64,000 bases of DNA. Source: Piliocolobus tephrosceles (taxonomy: Eukaryota > Chordata > Mammalia > Primates > Cercopithecidae). The stretch lies in assembly GCF_002776525.5 (NCBI RefSeq), contig NC_045452.1:25671189-25735188 (forward strand). Reading direction: 5' to 3'. Within the stretch, counting starts at the first letter, position 1, and each line of letters opens with the position of its first letter. This document shows, piece by piece, positions 11,096 to 23,580 of the stretch. The notes beneath the pieces are model-generated. The model was given only the letters and a program-made list of their open reading frames with translations. It was not told the DNA's origin and did no database searches. The position numbers and the translations under genes are program-made.

Positions 11096-14000
11096 GCTAA
11101 AAACCAATATTCCTTATGAGTATAGGGAAAATTCTCAAAAATAGGCTAGCAAACTGAATCCAGCAACATAGTTTTAAAAATCAGACAGCATGGTCAAGCG
11201 AAATTTATGCTAGGAATGCAAGGGAGGTTGACCAAACAAAAATCAATTAATATAATAGACCATATTATTAATCAAGAAAAAAAACACATGATAATCTCAC
11301 TAAGTGCAGAAAAAGCATTTCACAAAATCCTATATCCTTTAATGATTACAAAAATAAACACTCAACAAATTAGGAATGGAAGGGAACTTCCTTGACTTAA
11401 TAAAGGGCATCCAAAAAACACTCACAGGTAATGTCATATTTAATGGTGAATGACCAAAAGCTTTCACCATAAGATCAAAAAGAAGACAAGAATGTCTGTT
11501 CTCACTACTCGTATTAAACATACTGAAGGTTCTAGCCAGAGCAGTTAGGCAAGAAAAATAAATAAAAGGTATCCATATTGGAGACTAAGATGTAAACCTA
11601 CCTCTATTTGCAAATGACATTGTTGTATATATAGAATACAGGGAGACAGACAGATACACACGCATGCACACACACACACACACACTATTAGAACTAACAA
11701 ACAAGTTCAATAAGGTTGTAGGATACAAGATCAATATACGAAACTCAGTTAAATCTCTATATACCTACAATGAACAATCTGAAAATACAATTAAGGAAAT
11801 AATTCTATTTACAATATCATCAAAAGGATAAAATACTTAGAAATAAATTAAACAAAAAGTACAATATTTGTGCATTAAAAACTACACAATATTGCTGAAA
11901 GAAGTAGACCTGAATAAATGGAAAGATATCCTACATTCATGGATAAGATGGCAATACTCTCCAAACTGATCTATAGTTTCAACCCAATGTTTACCAAAAT
12001 TCCAACTGCCTTTCTTGAAGAAATTGAAAAGTTGATATTGAAATTCATATACAAATGCAAGGAACCCAGAATAGCCAAAACAATCATGAAAAATAAAATA
12101 AAGTTGGAGGATTTACACTTCCTGATTTCAAAACTTAATAGCAACAGTAATGAAGACAGTGTGGTTCTGGTATAAGTATGCACATACAGATCAATGGAAT
12201 AGAATTAAGAGACCAGAAATAAACTTTTACATTTATCATTACTTGATACTTGTCAAGAGTGCCAAGACCATTCAATGGGAAAAAAAAGTAGTCTTTTCAA
12301 CAAATGGCACAAAAAAGTGAAGTTGGGCCCCTACCTCACACCATACACAAAAATTAACTCAAAATAGATAAAAGCCCTAAATGTAAGAACTAAAACTACA
12401 GAATTCCTAGAAGAAAGCATGGGTATAAATCTTTGTGACTTTGGATTAGACAATGACATGTTAGATATGATACCAAAAACACAGGCAACTAAAGAAGAAA
12501 TAGATTAATTGGACTTCATCAAACTTTAAAACTTTTGTGCTTCAAAGGATACTGTCAAGAAAGCAATAAGACACCCCACAGAATGGAATAAATTATTTGC
12601 CAATCATATATCTTAGAAGGATTTAGTAGGCAGAATATATTAAGAACACTTACAGCTCAATAATAAGGGACAAATAACTCAATAGAAAAATAGGCAAGGG
12701 ATTTGAATAGACATTTCTTCAAAGAAAATATACAAATGACCAGTAAGTACATGGAAAGCTACTCAACATCACTAGTTACAGAGAAATGCAGATCAAAACC
12801 ACAATGAGATACCACTTTACATTCATTAGCAAGGCTATAATAAAAGAAACAAAGAACAACAAGTATTGGCAGCATTGCAGAGATATTGGAATTCTCATAT
12901 TACTGGTGGGAATGTAAAATGGTACAGATGCTTTGGAAAAGAATTTGAGAATTTCTCAAAAAGTTAAACATAGAGTTGCCATATGGCCAAGCAATTTCAC
13001 TCCCAGGTATATACCCAAAGGAACTGAAAACACATGTCCACCAAAAAAAAAGTTGTACTTAAATATTCATAGCAGCATAATTCACAATAGACAAGAAGTG
13101 GAACCAACCCAAACTTCCATCAATGGGTGAGTGGATAAACAAAAAGTGGTAGATCTGTTCAGTGAACTATTATTCAGCCATAAAAAGGAATGAAGTCTGG
13201 ATTCATGCAGTAACATGGATCAACCTTGAAAACATTATGATAAGGCAAACCCCCAAAAACACATACTATATCATTCCATTTATATAAAATGTTCATAATA
13301 GGCAATTTAGAGACAGAAAGTAGGTTAGTGGGCAGCGGGGAAGGGGAAGCAGGGGCAAAAAAAAAAAAAAAAAAGAAAGTAGATTGGTGGTTGCCAGGAG
13401 CTGGAAGGAGGAATGGGACTGCTGATGGATACAGAATTTCTTTTAGAGGTGACAAAATGTTCTGGGATTAGATAGTGGTGATAGTTGCACAACTTAGTAA
13501 ATATACTAAAAGAACACCGAATTATATACTTTAAAAGGAAGTGAATTGTATGGTATATGAATTATATCACAATTAGAAAAAAGGAGGAAGAGAAGGAGAA
13601 GGTGGAGGAGGAAGGGGAAGACAGAGATGCAGCAGCAGAGCACTGGGTGAGCCAAGGGAGACGTTGGTCCCATGGGTACCTTTGGCAAAGGTGGTTCCCT
13701 TTCAGTAATTTCTAAGGCAATATGTTTACTTGATAGTTATTTAGATTATGACTCAAAGACCTTAGAGGAAGCAGGGCAAAAACAAGACATCCAGATGTAT
13801 CCCAGTGAGAGTCACAGCCATGTCCTACTTACCATCAGCCAGGCCCAAGCCCCCACAGTCAGAGCTAACTTGGCTGTGCTCCTACTGCGGCAGGCCTAAT
13901 GCTCAGCAGTCACCACACTGTTACATGCCTTCATGATTTTTAACTCATAGATACTGCCAGTCTGTGGCAATGAGGAGTTTGGCTTATTAGTGTTTCAGAA

Positions 14001-14132
14001 AATAAGGGGAAGTTTCATCTGATTCATTCCTTTTTGGCTACTCTCAACATAAGAATGAATTAAGAAGGCCAAGTTCTAGTTCTACAAGGAAGTTTACAGC
14101 ATAATTGTCTGAGGCTCCTAAGTTGGCTAACC

Positions 14133-14134
<2 letters not shown>

Positions 14135-14181
<47 letters not shown>

Positions 14182-14191
14182 NNNNNNNNNN

Positions 14192-14238
<47 letters not shown>
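14135..14238. repeat. (CA)n microsatellite with a 10-N gap
   Basis: Pure CA on both sides of ten N (14182-14191), so the true repeat number is not resolved. Open frames across it are artefacts. Confidence 0.97.
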
Positions 14239-14242
<4 letters not shown>

Positions 14243-14696
14243 CCTATCAGGTTCCATGTATTAAATGCAAGCGCAAAGTTATTTAATATTCAAAAATAGA
14301 TGGATGTGGATGGTACTATACAAGTATACAGAATCAGACTAGATGATGCTTCTGAAGTCCTCAATTTGAAGAATCTCAGAGTTTATAGGGTTGAAGAAAT
14401 GAAGAAGAATTTTTTTTGATGTGCAAGAAATCCACATTGGCTAGTACTTTGCTTTCCCTTTCTGGGCAGGCACCCACTCTGCCTTACACTGTACAGTCTA
14501 GAGACCCGTCTTATTTGCCACAGTCGGGTGGCAGGCCCTGTAGGTAAGTACCACCCCACGGCTTATACCATAGGAGCCCTAGAGCCTCAGCAATCCCACA
14601 CACATCTTTCTTGGGCTGGATTAATTTAACTGAATTGAATCATTACAGAGGTAAACTTCCAGAATTACAGTGAAAAACATAGCTTGGTATGTGTTC

Positions 14697-16850
14697 ACAC
14701 AGTCAACACATATTTATTTAGTTCCTTTCTAGGAGTCCAGATATCAGTGAACAAAATAGGTAAACTATTAGACCTTGTGGATCTTATACTGTAGAAATGG
14801 AAGGCAGACAATAAACAAATTAATCATACAAGTGAATCAGGTCTATGGAGACCACTGGAGCAGAGAAGAATAGAAGATATTAAGCAAAGATCTAAAGGAG
14901 ACCGAGAGGGGAACCATGCAGTTAGGAGGACAAGAAAGCAACAGGCAGCCAGATGAAGGACAGCCTTGCAGGCCAGTGTGAGGCTTGGCTCTTACTGTGA
15001 TATCTGACATGTGAAGCCTTTGGGGGTTAGTGCAGAGGAGATGATCTGGCCTCTGGGTTAAAGGAATACCTCTGGCCGTATGTCATGAATAGGCTTACAG
15101 GTGCAAGGGAGGAAATGAAGACAATTAGAAGTCTACGGCAATAATCCATGCAAGAGAAGACAGTGGCTCAGACCATGAGGTTTTTGTAAAAGTATTGAGA
15201 AGTGATCAGATTCCAGCCATATTCTGAAGGAGGAGTCCATCATACTCTGGTAGATTTGATTCAGCATGCAAAAGAAAGGTTGGATGGAATGGCCATTACC
15301 TGAGATGGGAAAGACTGCAGGTAGAACAGGTTTACAGAAGATCAAGACTTCCATTTTGGACATTCAAGTTTAAGATGCCTGTTGGGTATCCAGGTAGATA
15401 TACTGAATAGGTCACTGAATATGTGAGTTTGAGTTCAGGGGACAGATTGGGGCTGAAGATAAAAGTTTGAGAATCCCAGCACTTTGGGAGGCCAAGGTGG
15501 GCAGATTGCTTGAGCTCAGGAGTTCAAGACCAGCCTGGGCAATATGGCAAAACCTTGTCACTACAAAAATACAAAAATGAGCCAGGTGTGGTGGTGCACA
15601 CCTATAGTCCCAGCTACGCAGGAAGCTGAGGTGGGAGGATTGCTTAAACACAGCAGGTGGAGGTTGCAGCGAGCCGAGATCACACCATGGCACTTCAGCC
15701 TGGGTGATAGAAGTGAGACTCTGTCTCAAAAAAAAAAAAAAAACAAGTTTCGGAATTGCCAAAATATCATGTATATAAAGGCATGATACGAGATAATCTC
15801 ATCAAGAAAGTAGGTATAAAAAAAGAAAATGTCAAAGGGCTGAGACTTGGGGCCCCCCAACATTCACCACTGAAGGAGATGAAGAAGAACCAGCAAAGGA
15901 GACTGAGAAAGACCAGAGGCCACAGTCCTAGAAACCATGAGAAGAATAAGTTCTAAGAAGGAGGGTTGATGGTGAGTGTCAAATGCCACAGGAATAAGGG
16001 CTTTGGTTTGAGTGAGCCCTATAGGCACCACCGAGGACCCTGATAGTAACAGTGTTGGGGGAATTTGTGTAAGTGAGTTCCTGAACAGTGAAGAGGAGAA
16101 CGAGCGACAGTAAATAGAGACAGCAGTTGGAAAGAACTCTGCTGTAAGGGGGAGAAACAGTAGAGCTGAGAGACAGTGTGATGACGTCTCGGGAGACATT
16201 TCTTCAAGACGGGAGAATCAGCAGCATGTTTGAACACTCGTGACGGCAACCTAGTAGCAGGGCAAAGAGAAATGCAGCAGGAGAGAAAGATGAGCTTTGC
16301 TGGTTCCCACGGTTGGCCAATGGAGATGGGATCTCATGGACAAGCAGCAGGATGAGCCTTCATGGTGACAAAAGAGAAGCTGGAGAACGTGGACTCGGGT
16401 GTGGTGATGGGAGCTTGTGGCAGCTCCCTTCTGATTCTGTTTTCTCCTTGAACTAGGAAGTCAGGTCATCAGCAGTGAGTGACGCTGGGGAGAAGTATCT
16501 TAAGATTGAGATCACAGGACACAGAATGACACACTGTCTAGAAGAGAAGGCAAGTCGGGGAGTGGGAGAAGTGAAGTGACAGCCAGGGAACTGTAAGAGC
16601 CATCTGAGGTTCATGGACACGAACCTGTGGTTGTGTGTTTTTCTCCAGCCATGCTCAGCAGCAGCATGGGTAGGCACAAAGTTGGGTTTAATTTGGACCA
16701 GGGTCTTGACAGGCAAGTGTGATACCACAAGTCAAGGGTGTGTGCAAGGGAAGTGGAGATGTGCACATTTTGGCCAGGAAGGAGCACCAAGGGTGATGGG
16801 AATTATCTGTGTAGCTGAAATAATAAAACAAGATTGAAGAAATTAAGAGA
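14697..16850 (-). mobile_element. L2 LINE, long antisense copy interrupted by an Alu
   Basis: Reverse complement of L2 from its 3' tail ('caacacatatttatttagtt', 'gaacaaaataggtaaactat') into the coding region. Examples: 'ggcaataatccatgcaagag', 'cctgagatgggaaagactgc', 'aagatgcctgttgggtatcc'. Past the Alu at 15473-15743 it continues at 15860-15910 ('gaagaaccagcaaaggagac') and to about 16,850. All frames are broken. It is one of the longest ancient elements in the window. Confidence 0.75.
15473..15743 (+). mobile_element. Alu, 5' truncated
   Basis: Begins inside the left arm at 'aatcccagcactttgggagg' and runs to a poly(A) tail; it is inserted in the antisense L2. Confidence 0.93.
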
Positions 16851-16904
16851 CAAGAAACTCAGCCTGATGAGGAATTTTGAGAAGGCAAATACGTTATCTA
16901 AGTC

Positions 16905-17130
16905 AATTATTTATTGGGGACTCGCAGAGTCAAGAAATGTGCTTAATATTTATGAAACTTAGTTATCATTTAACTCTTCCCACACCCAGTTATTCTTCTT
17001 CCCACATCATAGGTGAGGAAATCGATGTTCAGAGCAGGCCTGTGACTTGCCCTGGGCTACATGACTGCGGAGTCCCAAGGCTGGAGACTAAGCCTCTCTC
17101 TTCTAGAACCAGGAGACATGCTCTTCCCCG
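16905..17130 (-). mobile_element. MIR SINE, antisense
   Basis: Core 'cataggtgaggaaatcgatg' and 'gtgacttgccctgggctaca' match the MIR reverse complement. Confidence 0.75.
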
Positions 17131-17383
17131 ATATCAAGTTCACATGGTTGTCAATGACCAAAGCTTTCCTGTCTCTTTTTACAAAATTAATAACACGTTC
17201 CTTCAGAGCAGCCGAAATTCACTGGCTGCCCAGGGTTGTGTGATGGGGACACTCAGTCTCGCACATTACCCGGCTCTCTAAGCACGTGGGGAACATCCAC
17301 TGTTACTGCATTCCTTGTTGCAGTGATTGCTGATGCACAGAACCGTTCTCTTTATTTTACCCATAAATTCACTTCCTAATAAC

Positions 17384-17420
17384 AATAAGGCATGCCAGGG
17401 CTTTGGCCTCATGCCTTATT
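17384..17420. repeat. Perfect 11-bp hairpin
   Basis: Arms aataaggcatg (17384-17394) and catgccttatt (17410-17420) are perfect inverted copies around a 15-nt spacer. It lies in intronic DNA where I recognise no repeat. Confidence 0.85.
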
Positions 17421-18281
17421 ACACCACCTGAGGAGTAAGATAATCACCCGGAAATGCACTGCCTGTTGTGCATTTTATTACTTGAATACAAAGTGATTCA
17501 ATTCAAGAAACACTTAGTTGGAGACAGCATGAAAAAAAAAAAAAAATCATATGAAAAGTAATTCCTCCTAATGCCACAGAGTACACTGCAGGGAATAATC
17601 CTCTTCCAGCGGGAGAACGGTCTGGGTGACCTGTTGGTCTCCTCTAGTTCTAATTTCTACCACTTGCGGGATCATAAAAGCTAGTGAGACTTCAATTACA
17701 ATACGAAGATTCCAAAGGGCCAAATCTGGATAGTTCTGAAAATGGAGCCTATTGTGTGTTCTACTTAAACATTCTTGGTATAAGCATTTTCTAAGCAACC
17801 ATTCTCTCAACCATCCATTCTTCAGCAAACACTGTAGGCCACGCATCGGCTAGGGTCTAGGAAGAGAAAGAGAAACACAACCCACCCTGACCCTCTCGTC
17901 ACTCACCATTTAATTCAGAATGTTAAAGAAAATGGCAATATGTTGTAAAAAGGAAAGAACAAGGCATCCCCGCAGCATCTCCAGCTAATACTACTGTGGC
18001 CTGGAGAAATTCAGCACTGCTCTGTGGGGTACCTGTCTGGCTAGAGGGGGTGAGAGTGTGAACTCTATCACTGTATCTCCAGGGTCGGATTAAAGACTTT
18101 TCCCAGCAGACACCATCCATCAGTTCATCTGAAGGGGAGAAAGAGCTATTCCATTTGTAGATTCCTCAAGCAGAAATAACATGATTTTTTATTGTTATTA
18201 ATACCATTGTTTTTAAATGCATTTATTTTCCTTTTTTAAAAATGCCTTTGCAAAGGGCCGTGAAAGCAAGCATGTAGCTTT

Positions 18282-18445
18282 AAAATAGTGGTTCTCAAAG
18301 TGTGGTGCCTGAACCAGCACTCTGAGACCTTTTTTCAGATATGTACATTTCCAGGCTCCACCCAGATAAACTGACTCTCTGGGGGTGGGGCCCAGCCATC
18401 TGTATTTAATAAGCTTGAGATCAGTGCTTTAGAAGAACCCGAAGT
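18282..18445 (+). mobile_element. MER5-type hAT nonautonomous DNA transposon
   Basis: 'gtggttctcaaagtgtggtg' start and 'ctgggggtggggcccagcca' core are typical of the MER5 group. It ends near 'gatcagtgctttagaagaac'. Confidence 0.65.
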
Positions 18446-18554
18446 TGATTGATAAGTATGAGTTTATAGTTTTTGCCTTTAAAGAGGTTAATATGTAAAG
18501 TTTCCTACTTTATATCAAAATGAAGTTAAAAGACAGCTGCAGACATTACATTTA

Positions 18555-18785
18555 GGTGCTTCAACTAGCAATAAATGAGCATCTATTTTGCTGGGCACTG
18601 GGTGTTATCTCATTTAATCATCAACCATATGACAACCTTGTGAGTTAGACACTATTATCCATATTTTTAGAGATGGAAAAATTAAACGCCAGAGAGAAAA
18701 TGCCAAATTTACTCAGTGACAGTGAAGCCAAGACCCAAACTCCGCTGAATTTAATCCTTGGCTTTTTGTCCAATTGTGCCAGCAT
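18555..18785 (-). mobile_element. MIR SINE, antisense
   Basis: Clear MIR reverse complement: 'tctcatttaatcatcaacc', 'attatccatatttttagaga', then 'actcagtgacagtgaagcc'. Confidence 0.8.
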
Positions 18786-19749
18786 GTATGTGTGTATATG
18801 TATTTGCCTACATGCATGTGAGTGATTTGTGTGTATTCTTATGTAAACAGATAAGAGTAATGAAGTTTTCGTATATTTGATATGGCAATAAGAAAATCCG
18901 TGTATCAATCCATAAGAACGGATAACTTGAGTTTGCAAAATGGTTTAACAATTCCACAACCTACTTGAGAATGTGTAGAAAATTAAAAGCAAGTCATCTA
19001 CATACATTTCTAATCAAATATGAGGATTCCAGCATTCGTGCCACCAACATTTGAAGACCAGTCCCGCCTCCCCCATTCCAGTCTCATACTGCCTTAGTAT
19101 CTTCGACAGACTCTACTGGCAACCCCTAGTCTATTGTTCTAAACATAGGAATTATAAGAATGCAAGTTGATTTACAAATATATTCCAAATGATAGGGTAT
19201 CACAAAAAACAATTTAGCCAGTCATCTGAATTCAATTTAGCAGAAAAATCTGAGCTTATAAACTGACCTGCCTCCACAGCTAGGCAACACTATGGCCACA
19301 CGTTTGGGACGCAGCCTCCCTCCACCAAGGGGCTCCCCAGGCCCTGTACAGCCCCTTGCCCTGCCCGAACCTCATCGTCACAGACAGTCTACCCTCGCAC
19401 ACTGCAAGACCCACCCCTACAAACCTAGAAATCAAATGAAAAACGTAACGAACCGCGCAACGTTAATAGATTTTAATGGAGTAGGATATCACTGCTACAA
19501 CTGGTAACTAGAAAATACGTAGAAACATCAAAACACATTTAGGACAATGTCAAGAGAACAAATACAGTGCGGCATACACTATGAACACAATGATATAAAA
19601 ATGGATTGTCACAAATGGACAGGGACTAGAATATATGACAAAAATTGCTACCTGGGGATGATGGAGACGTTGATCTTTTTATGTTAAATGTTCTTTAATA
19701 AGTGTGTCATGGCATGTTCTAGACATCACGCCTACCAGTGCCCACTAGG

Positions 19750-20085
19750 CAGGACAGGAGCTGGCTCCTGCCCACGTCTCCCCTGTCATGGCCCCGTGGG
19801 TCACTCGGCCCTGCTCCGCCCTGGCCGATTCCTCTGCCTTGAGACCTCCTGGAACATCACCTTCTGGAGAGGCTTCTCTGAACACCCAGCGTCCTCCCTG
19901 CAGAGTCTCTCACACAGCCTGCACTTCCCCAGCACTGCACATACCCCAACTTGGCATTATACTTTTAGTTGGGAAATTAACTCCATGGTAGGCTCTACAA
20001 AATAAAAGGGTGTGTTTACACCACTCTACCCCCAGGCCCAGAGTACTCGGCACGTAACTGCTGCTCCAAATTACTGACAAATAAA
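19750..20085 (+). mobile_element. L2 LINE 3' part
   Basis: L2 features 'tctggagaggcttctctga', 'cagagtactcggcacgtaac' and the end 'tgacaaataaatggtttcc'. Confidence 0.65.
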
Positions 20086-20117
20086 TGGTTTCCACAGCCC
20101 TGCCATTCAGACAGCAC

Positions 20118-20300
20118 TCGCCTCCCAACACACACTACACACTCACCACACATACACCACACATACACATACACACACCACCTTCATCACACACATGTAC
20201 CACATACAACTCATCCCCCACAGAAACACACACACATACCACAGACCACTTACCCCCCACAGACACACATACCACACACACAGAATAGCACACATGCACA
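20118..20300. repeat. CA-rich low-complexity tract
   Basis: Degenerate cacac/catac units with interruptions; this explains the threonine/histidine-rich open frames on both strands. Confidence 0.9.
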
Positions 20301-21823
20301 CCACATGTCCTTCTATTCCTGTATTTTATTGAAGAGTCTCTCTTCTTCCCACCATTCAACGTAAAAGTTTCTACGCCATCCACGATTCCTCACTCAACCT
20401 CCTACTGAGAACTGGTGGCCAGGGTCAGCCAGGTTTCTTTAATGAGCACCCTCGACCCCATGACTGTTCAGTGTCTGTCTTCCCTGTCGGATCATTGATG
20501 CCGTGGGAGCCAGGGTCGGGTTTCACCGTGTGCCCAGCGCGTCATCCTCCAAAAACCGATGAATGTTACGTTGAACCAAATTAAGTAATTGTGTTTTGTA
20601 TTAGTTCACACTAGCTTGAATGTCTTGCTGCCCCAAATACAGAGCATATAGAAAAAACCTTATACTGTTTTGTTTGTAATACTCTTTATCGTGGATATAA
20701 AAGTCTAATTTCAGGAGCTATCTCAGAAATTCACTATTACCTCATGAATATTGTCAGACCCACCACACCTGATGTGATGACAGACACAGATACGGCAACT
20801 GAGAAAAAACAAGTCATGTCAGAAACACTGACCACAAGCGTGCTGTCAAACATCTCAAAACAGTTTCACTCGAAGCCTTTTAAAGTGTAAGAGCTGGCGA
20901 CAATTACGCTCTCTCTCTTCTCCTATAAGCAGACAAGGAGTGCTGAGCACATCCTATTTATAGTCAAGCCAAGTCTAAGCAAGACCTCAGCTCCTGCAAA
21001 GTTGCAAGTTTCCCAGTTTCAGGGTTCAGGAACTAGAAGTCTTGCTGCTGCTGCCACCTATCGCAGGAAATGTGAATCTCGGCTTAAGAAAAGCTGGATT
21101 GTCGAGTGGGCCCTGCTGTCCCACAGTGACAAGGGTGGAATCATTCTCTGAACTCACTGCAGTTGTCTAGTATTTCCATTCATGCTGAGCACCAAATTAA
21201 GGTCATCCACTGTTAAAACGTGCAAGCCAATGCTTGCTGATGTGATATATATGAGAACGCTTACAACATTTCGGCACAGGAGTCAGCACTTAGTAAATGC
21301 TTGTTGCCTGGATGACGGACACAAACCAGATAGAAGTGGCAATGGTAACACGATCAACTTTTAAAGCACCTTTCTCTTGAGACCTGAAGCCATGCACAAT
21401 GACCTGTCTACTGTGCAAAAGCGACATCAGTGAGCACAGACGCTCAGGGAGGAGGAGCATCTCACCTGGCTTTGGTACTGCCTGAGAGGGTGCTGTTGCC
21501 TTTGGGAGCATTTGTTTTGGTGCTATTTTGTTTCATTACCTTCAAGATAAAGTATTTCTGACTTTGGGGATTCTGAAAAATAAGAGAGCAATGGGGTTAG
21601 CACAGATTGGCTGACAGATTTTCTTATTGGGCCTATGCAAGCTATAAGAATGGAGCCTTTGGGTTTGTCAAACGATCCAATGATTTGCAAGCTACTGGAG
21701 AACTGTGTAGAAAACCTTAGGCAAATCACGTGAATTTCACACTAAATTGTAGGATTCCTGGGTGGAGGGATTTTATGTGACCACTGTATGAGTACTACTT
21801 CTCTTTCCATGTCTCAATCCAAT

Positions 21824-21862
21824 GCGCGCGCACACACATACATACATACACATACACACACC
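21824..21862. repeat. Degenerate CG/CA/CATA microsatellite
   Basis: Starts gcgcgcgcacacac and changes to catacata and cacaca units. Confidence 0.85.
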
Positions 21863-21924
21863 CCTACTGTGGTCCCTTCTGTCTTCCTCACAACAACCAG
21901 CATAATCATTTCAAATGCTGATGT

Positions 21925-22140
21925 CTTTGTGTTACTTCCTTGCTTAGAACACTCCAGTTGCCTCCTAGTGCTCTTAGAACCAAGACCAAAGTCCTTGGTG
22001 TCTTTGTGGCTGCAGCACGGGCCCTCCCCTGCTTCTCTGCTGCCACCCTCCCCTGGCTCCCTCTGCCTCAACCACACCGGCAGTCCCTCAAATGTGCTCA
22101 TTCCCAAGCAAGGGTTTTTTTCTCTTCACCTGCTGTAACC
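21925..22140 (+). mobile_element. L2 LINE fragment
   Basis: 'cttgcttagaacactccagt', 'accaaagtccttggtgtctt' and following text match the L2 3' half. Confidence 0.65.
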
Positions 22141-22186
22141 TCTACGTAGACCACCTATCCCTGGCCCCTCTGACTAATGTGTCCTA

Positions 22187-22317
22187 ACAATCAAGAGTTC
22201 CCACACTTGAGTGGACATGAGGATCACCTGGAGGGCTTGTTAGAAACAGATTGCTGGGCCCACTCCAGATTCCCATTCCAGTCCTGGGTCGGGGTGAGGC
22301 CTAAGAATTTGCATTGC
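22187..22317 (+). mobile_element. MER5A-type DNA transposon, cut by an Alu
   Basis: 'acatgaggatcacctggagg', 'gcttgttagaaacagattgc' and 'gaggcctaagaatttgcatt' match MER5A. The 3' end is displaced by the Alu at 22319. Confidence 0.8.
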
Positions 22318-22318
22318 T

Positions 22319-22619
22319 GGCTGGGCGCAGTGGCTCACGCCTATAATCCCAGCACTTTGGGAGGCCGAGGCAGGTGAATCACGAGGTCAGGTGTTTAAGA
22401 CCAGCATGGCCAAGATGGTGAAACCCCATCTCTACTAAAAATACAAAAATTAGACAGGCGTGGTGGCGGAGTGCCTGTAATCCCAGTTACTTCGGAGGCT
22501 GAGGCAGAGAACTGCTTGGACCCAGGAGGTGGAGTTGCAGTGAGCCAAGACTGTGCCACTGCACTCTAGCCTGGGCAACGGAGTGAGACTCTGTCTCAAA
22601 AAAAAAAAAAAAAAAAAAA

Positions 22620-22621
<2 letters not shown>
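22319..22621 (+). mobile_element. Alu
   Basis: Dimeric Alu from 'ggctgggcgcagtggctcac' to a long poly(A) tail. Confidence 0.94.
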
Positions 22622-22655
<34 letters not shown>

Positions 22656-22672
22656 AAAGAAAAGAAAAAAAA
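22622..22672. repeat. (GAAA)n microsatellite between two Alus
   Basis: About ten gaaa units growing from the preceding Alu tail, then aaaag units. Confidence 0.93.
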
Positions 22673-22970
22673 AGCAGGGTGTGGTGGCTCAAGCCTGTAA
22701 TCCCACCACTTTAGGAGGCTGAGGTAGGCGGATCATGAGGTCAGGAGATTGAGACCATCCCGGCTAATACGGCAAACCCCCGTCTCTACTAAAAATACAA
22801 AAAAATTAGCCGGGTGTGGTGGCAGGCACCTGTAGTCCCAGCTACTCAGGAAGCTGAGGCAGGAGAATGGCGTGAACCCAGGAGGCGGAGCTTGCAGTGA
22901 GCCGAGATTGTGCCACTGCACTCCAGCCTGGGTGACAGAGCAAGACTCCGTCTCAAAAAAAAAAAAAAAT
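22673..22970 (+). mobile_element. Alu (AluS/Y-like)
   Basis: Second of three head-to-tail Alus; starts 'gcagggtgtggtggctcaag' and ends in a poly(A) tail. Confidence 0.94.
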
Positions 22971-22980
22971 ACACGATGCA

Positions 22981-23258
22981 GCTGGGAGCAGTGGCTCACA
23001 CCTGTAACCCCAGCACTTTGGGAGGCCAAGGCTGGAGGATCGATTGCTTCAGGCCAAAAGTTCAAGACTAGCACGGGCAACATAGTGAAACCGCATCTCT
23101 ACAAAAAAAAATTAATTACCCAGGTACGGTGGTGTGCCTATAGTCCCGGCTGCTCAGGAGGCTGAGATGGGAGGATCACTTGAGTCCAGTAGTTCCAGGT
23201 TGCAGTGAGCTATGACCACACTGCTGCACTCCAGCCTGGGTAACAGAATGAGAACCTG

Positions 23259-23262
<4 letters not shown>
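22981..23262 (+). mobile_element. Alu (AluJ-like)
   Basis: Third Alu of the cluster, more diverged; starts 'gctgggagcagtggctcaca'. The tail is replaced by a CA repeat. Confidence 0.93.

Positions 23263-23295
<33 letters not shown>
23263..23295. repeat. (CA)n microsatellite at an Alu tail
   Basis: About 15 CA units directly after 'gagaacctgtcta'. Confidence 0.93.
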
Positions 23296-23297
<2 letters not shown>

Positions 23298-23580
23298 ACA
23301 ACATCAAATTATACATGTGTTAAAATTTCATAGGACTAGTCACCAAGGAAAAAGATAGGCACACTGGTAAAAACTAGCGAAATGTGAGTAAAGTCTTTAG
23401 TTAGTATTGACTTTAGTTAAATTGATGTTGAACCAATGTCAATTTCCCAGTTTCAGTAATTATACTACGGTTATTCTGTAAGATATTATCACTGGGAGAT
23501 GCTGGAAGTACACAGGAACACAGAACTAATTTTATAACTTTTATGTGAATCTAACATTATTTCAAAATAAAGTTTTTTTA
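23296..23580 (+). mobile_element. Old L1 (L1ME-type) 3' UTR
   Basis: 'gttgaaccaatgtcaatttc', 'ttattctgtaagatattatc' and the terminal 'ttatttcaaaataaagtttt' match old L1 3' ends. Confidence 0.7.

Larger units (their letters stand above)
7770..13578 (+). mobile_element. Old L1 (L1M-type), near full length, interrupted by Alus
   Basis: The 5' part (about 7770-8690) looks like an L1M 5' UTR; this is the weakest section. 9205-9480 matches the segment between ORF1 and ORF2. 10310-13200 is ORF2 reverse-transcriptase and C-terminal sequence with many stops (e.g. 'taccctgataccaaaaccag', 'acaatgagataccactttac'). 13200-13578 is a typical L1MB/MC 3' UTR ending 'gaattatatcacaattagaa'. Alus at 8881, 9484, 10346 and 10798 interrupt it. 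It is antisense to EFCAB6 and cannot encode proteins. Confidence 0.75.

Noticed and set aside
14060..14299. Thr/His or Val/Cys repeat frames
   Set aside because: Translations of a CA microsatellite with a 10-N gap.
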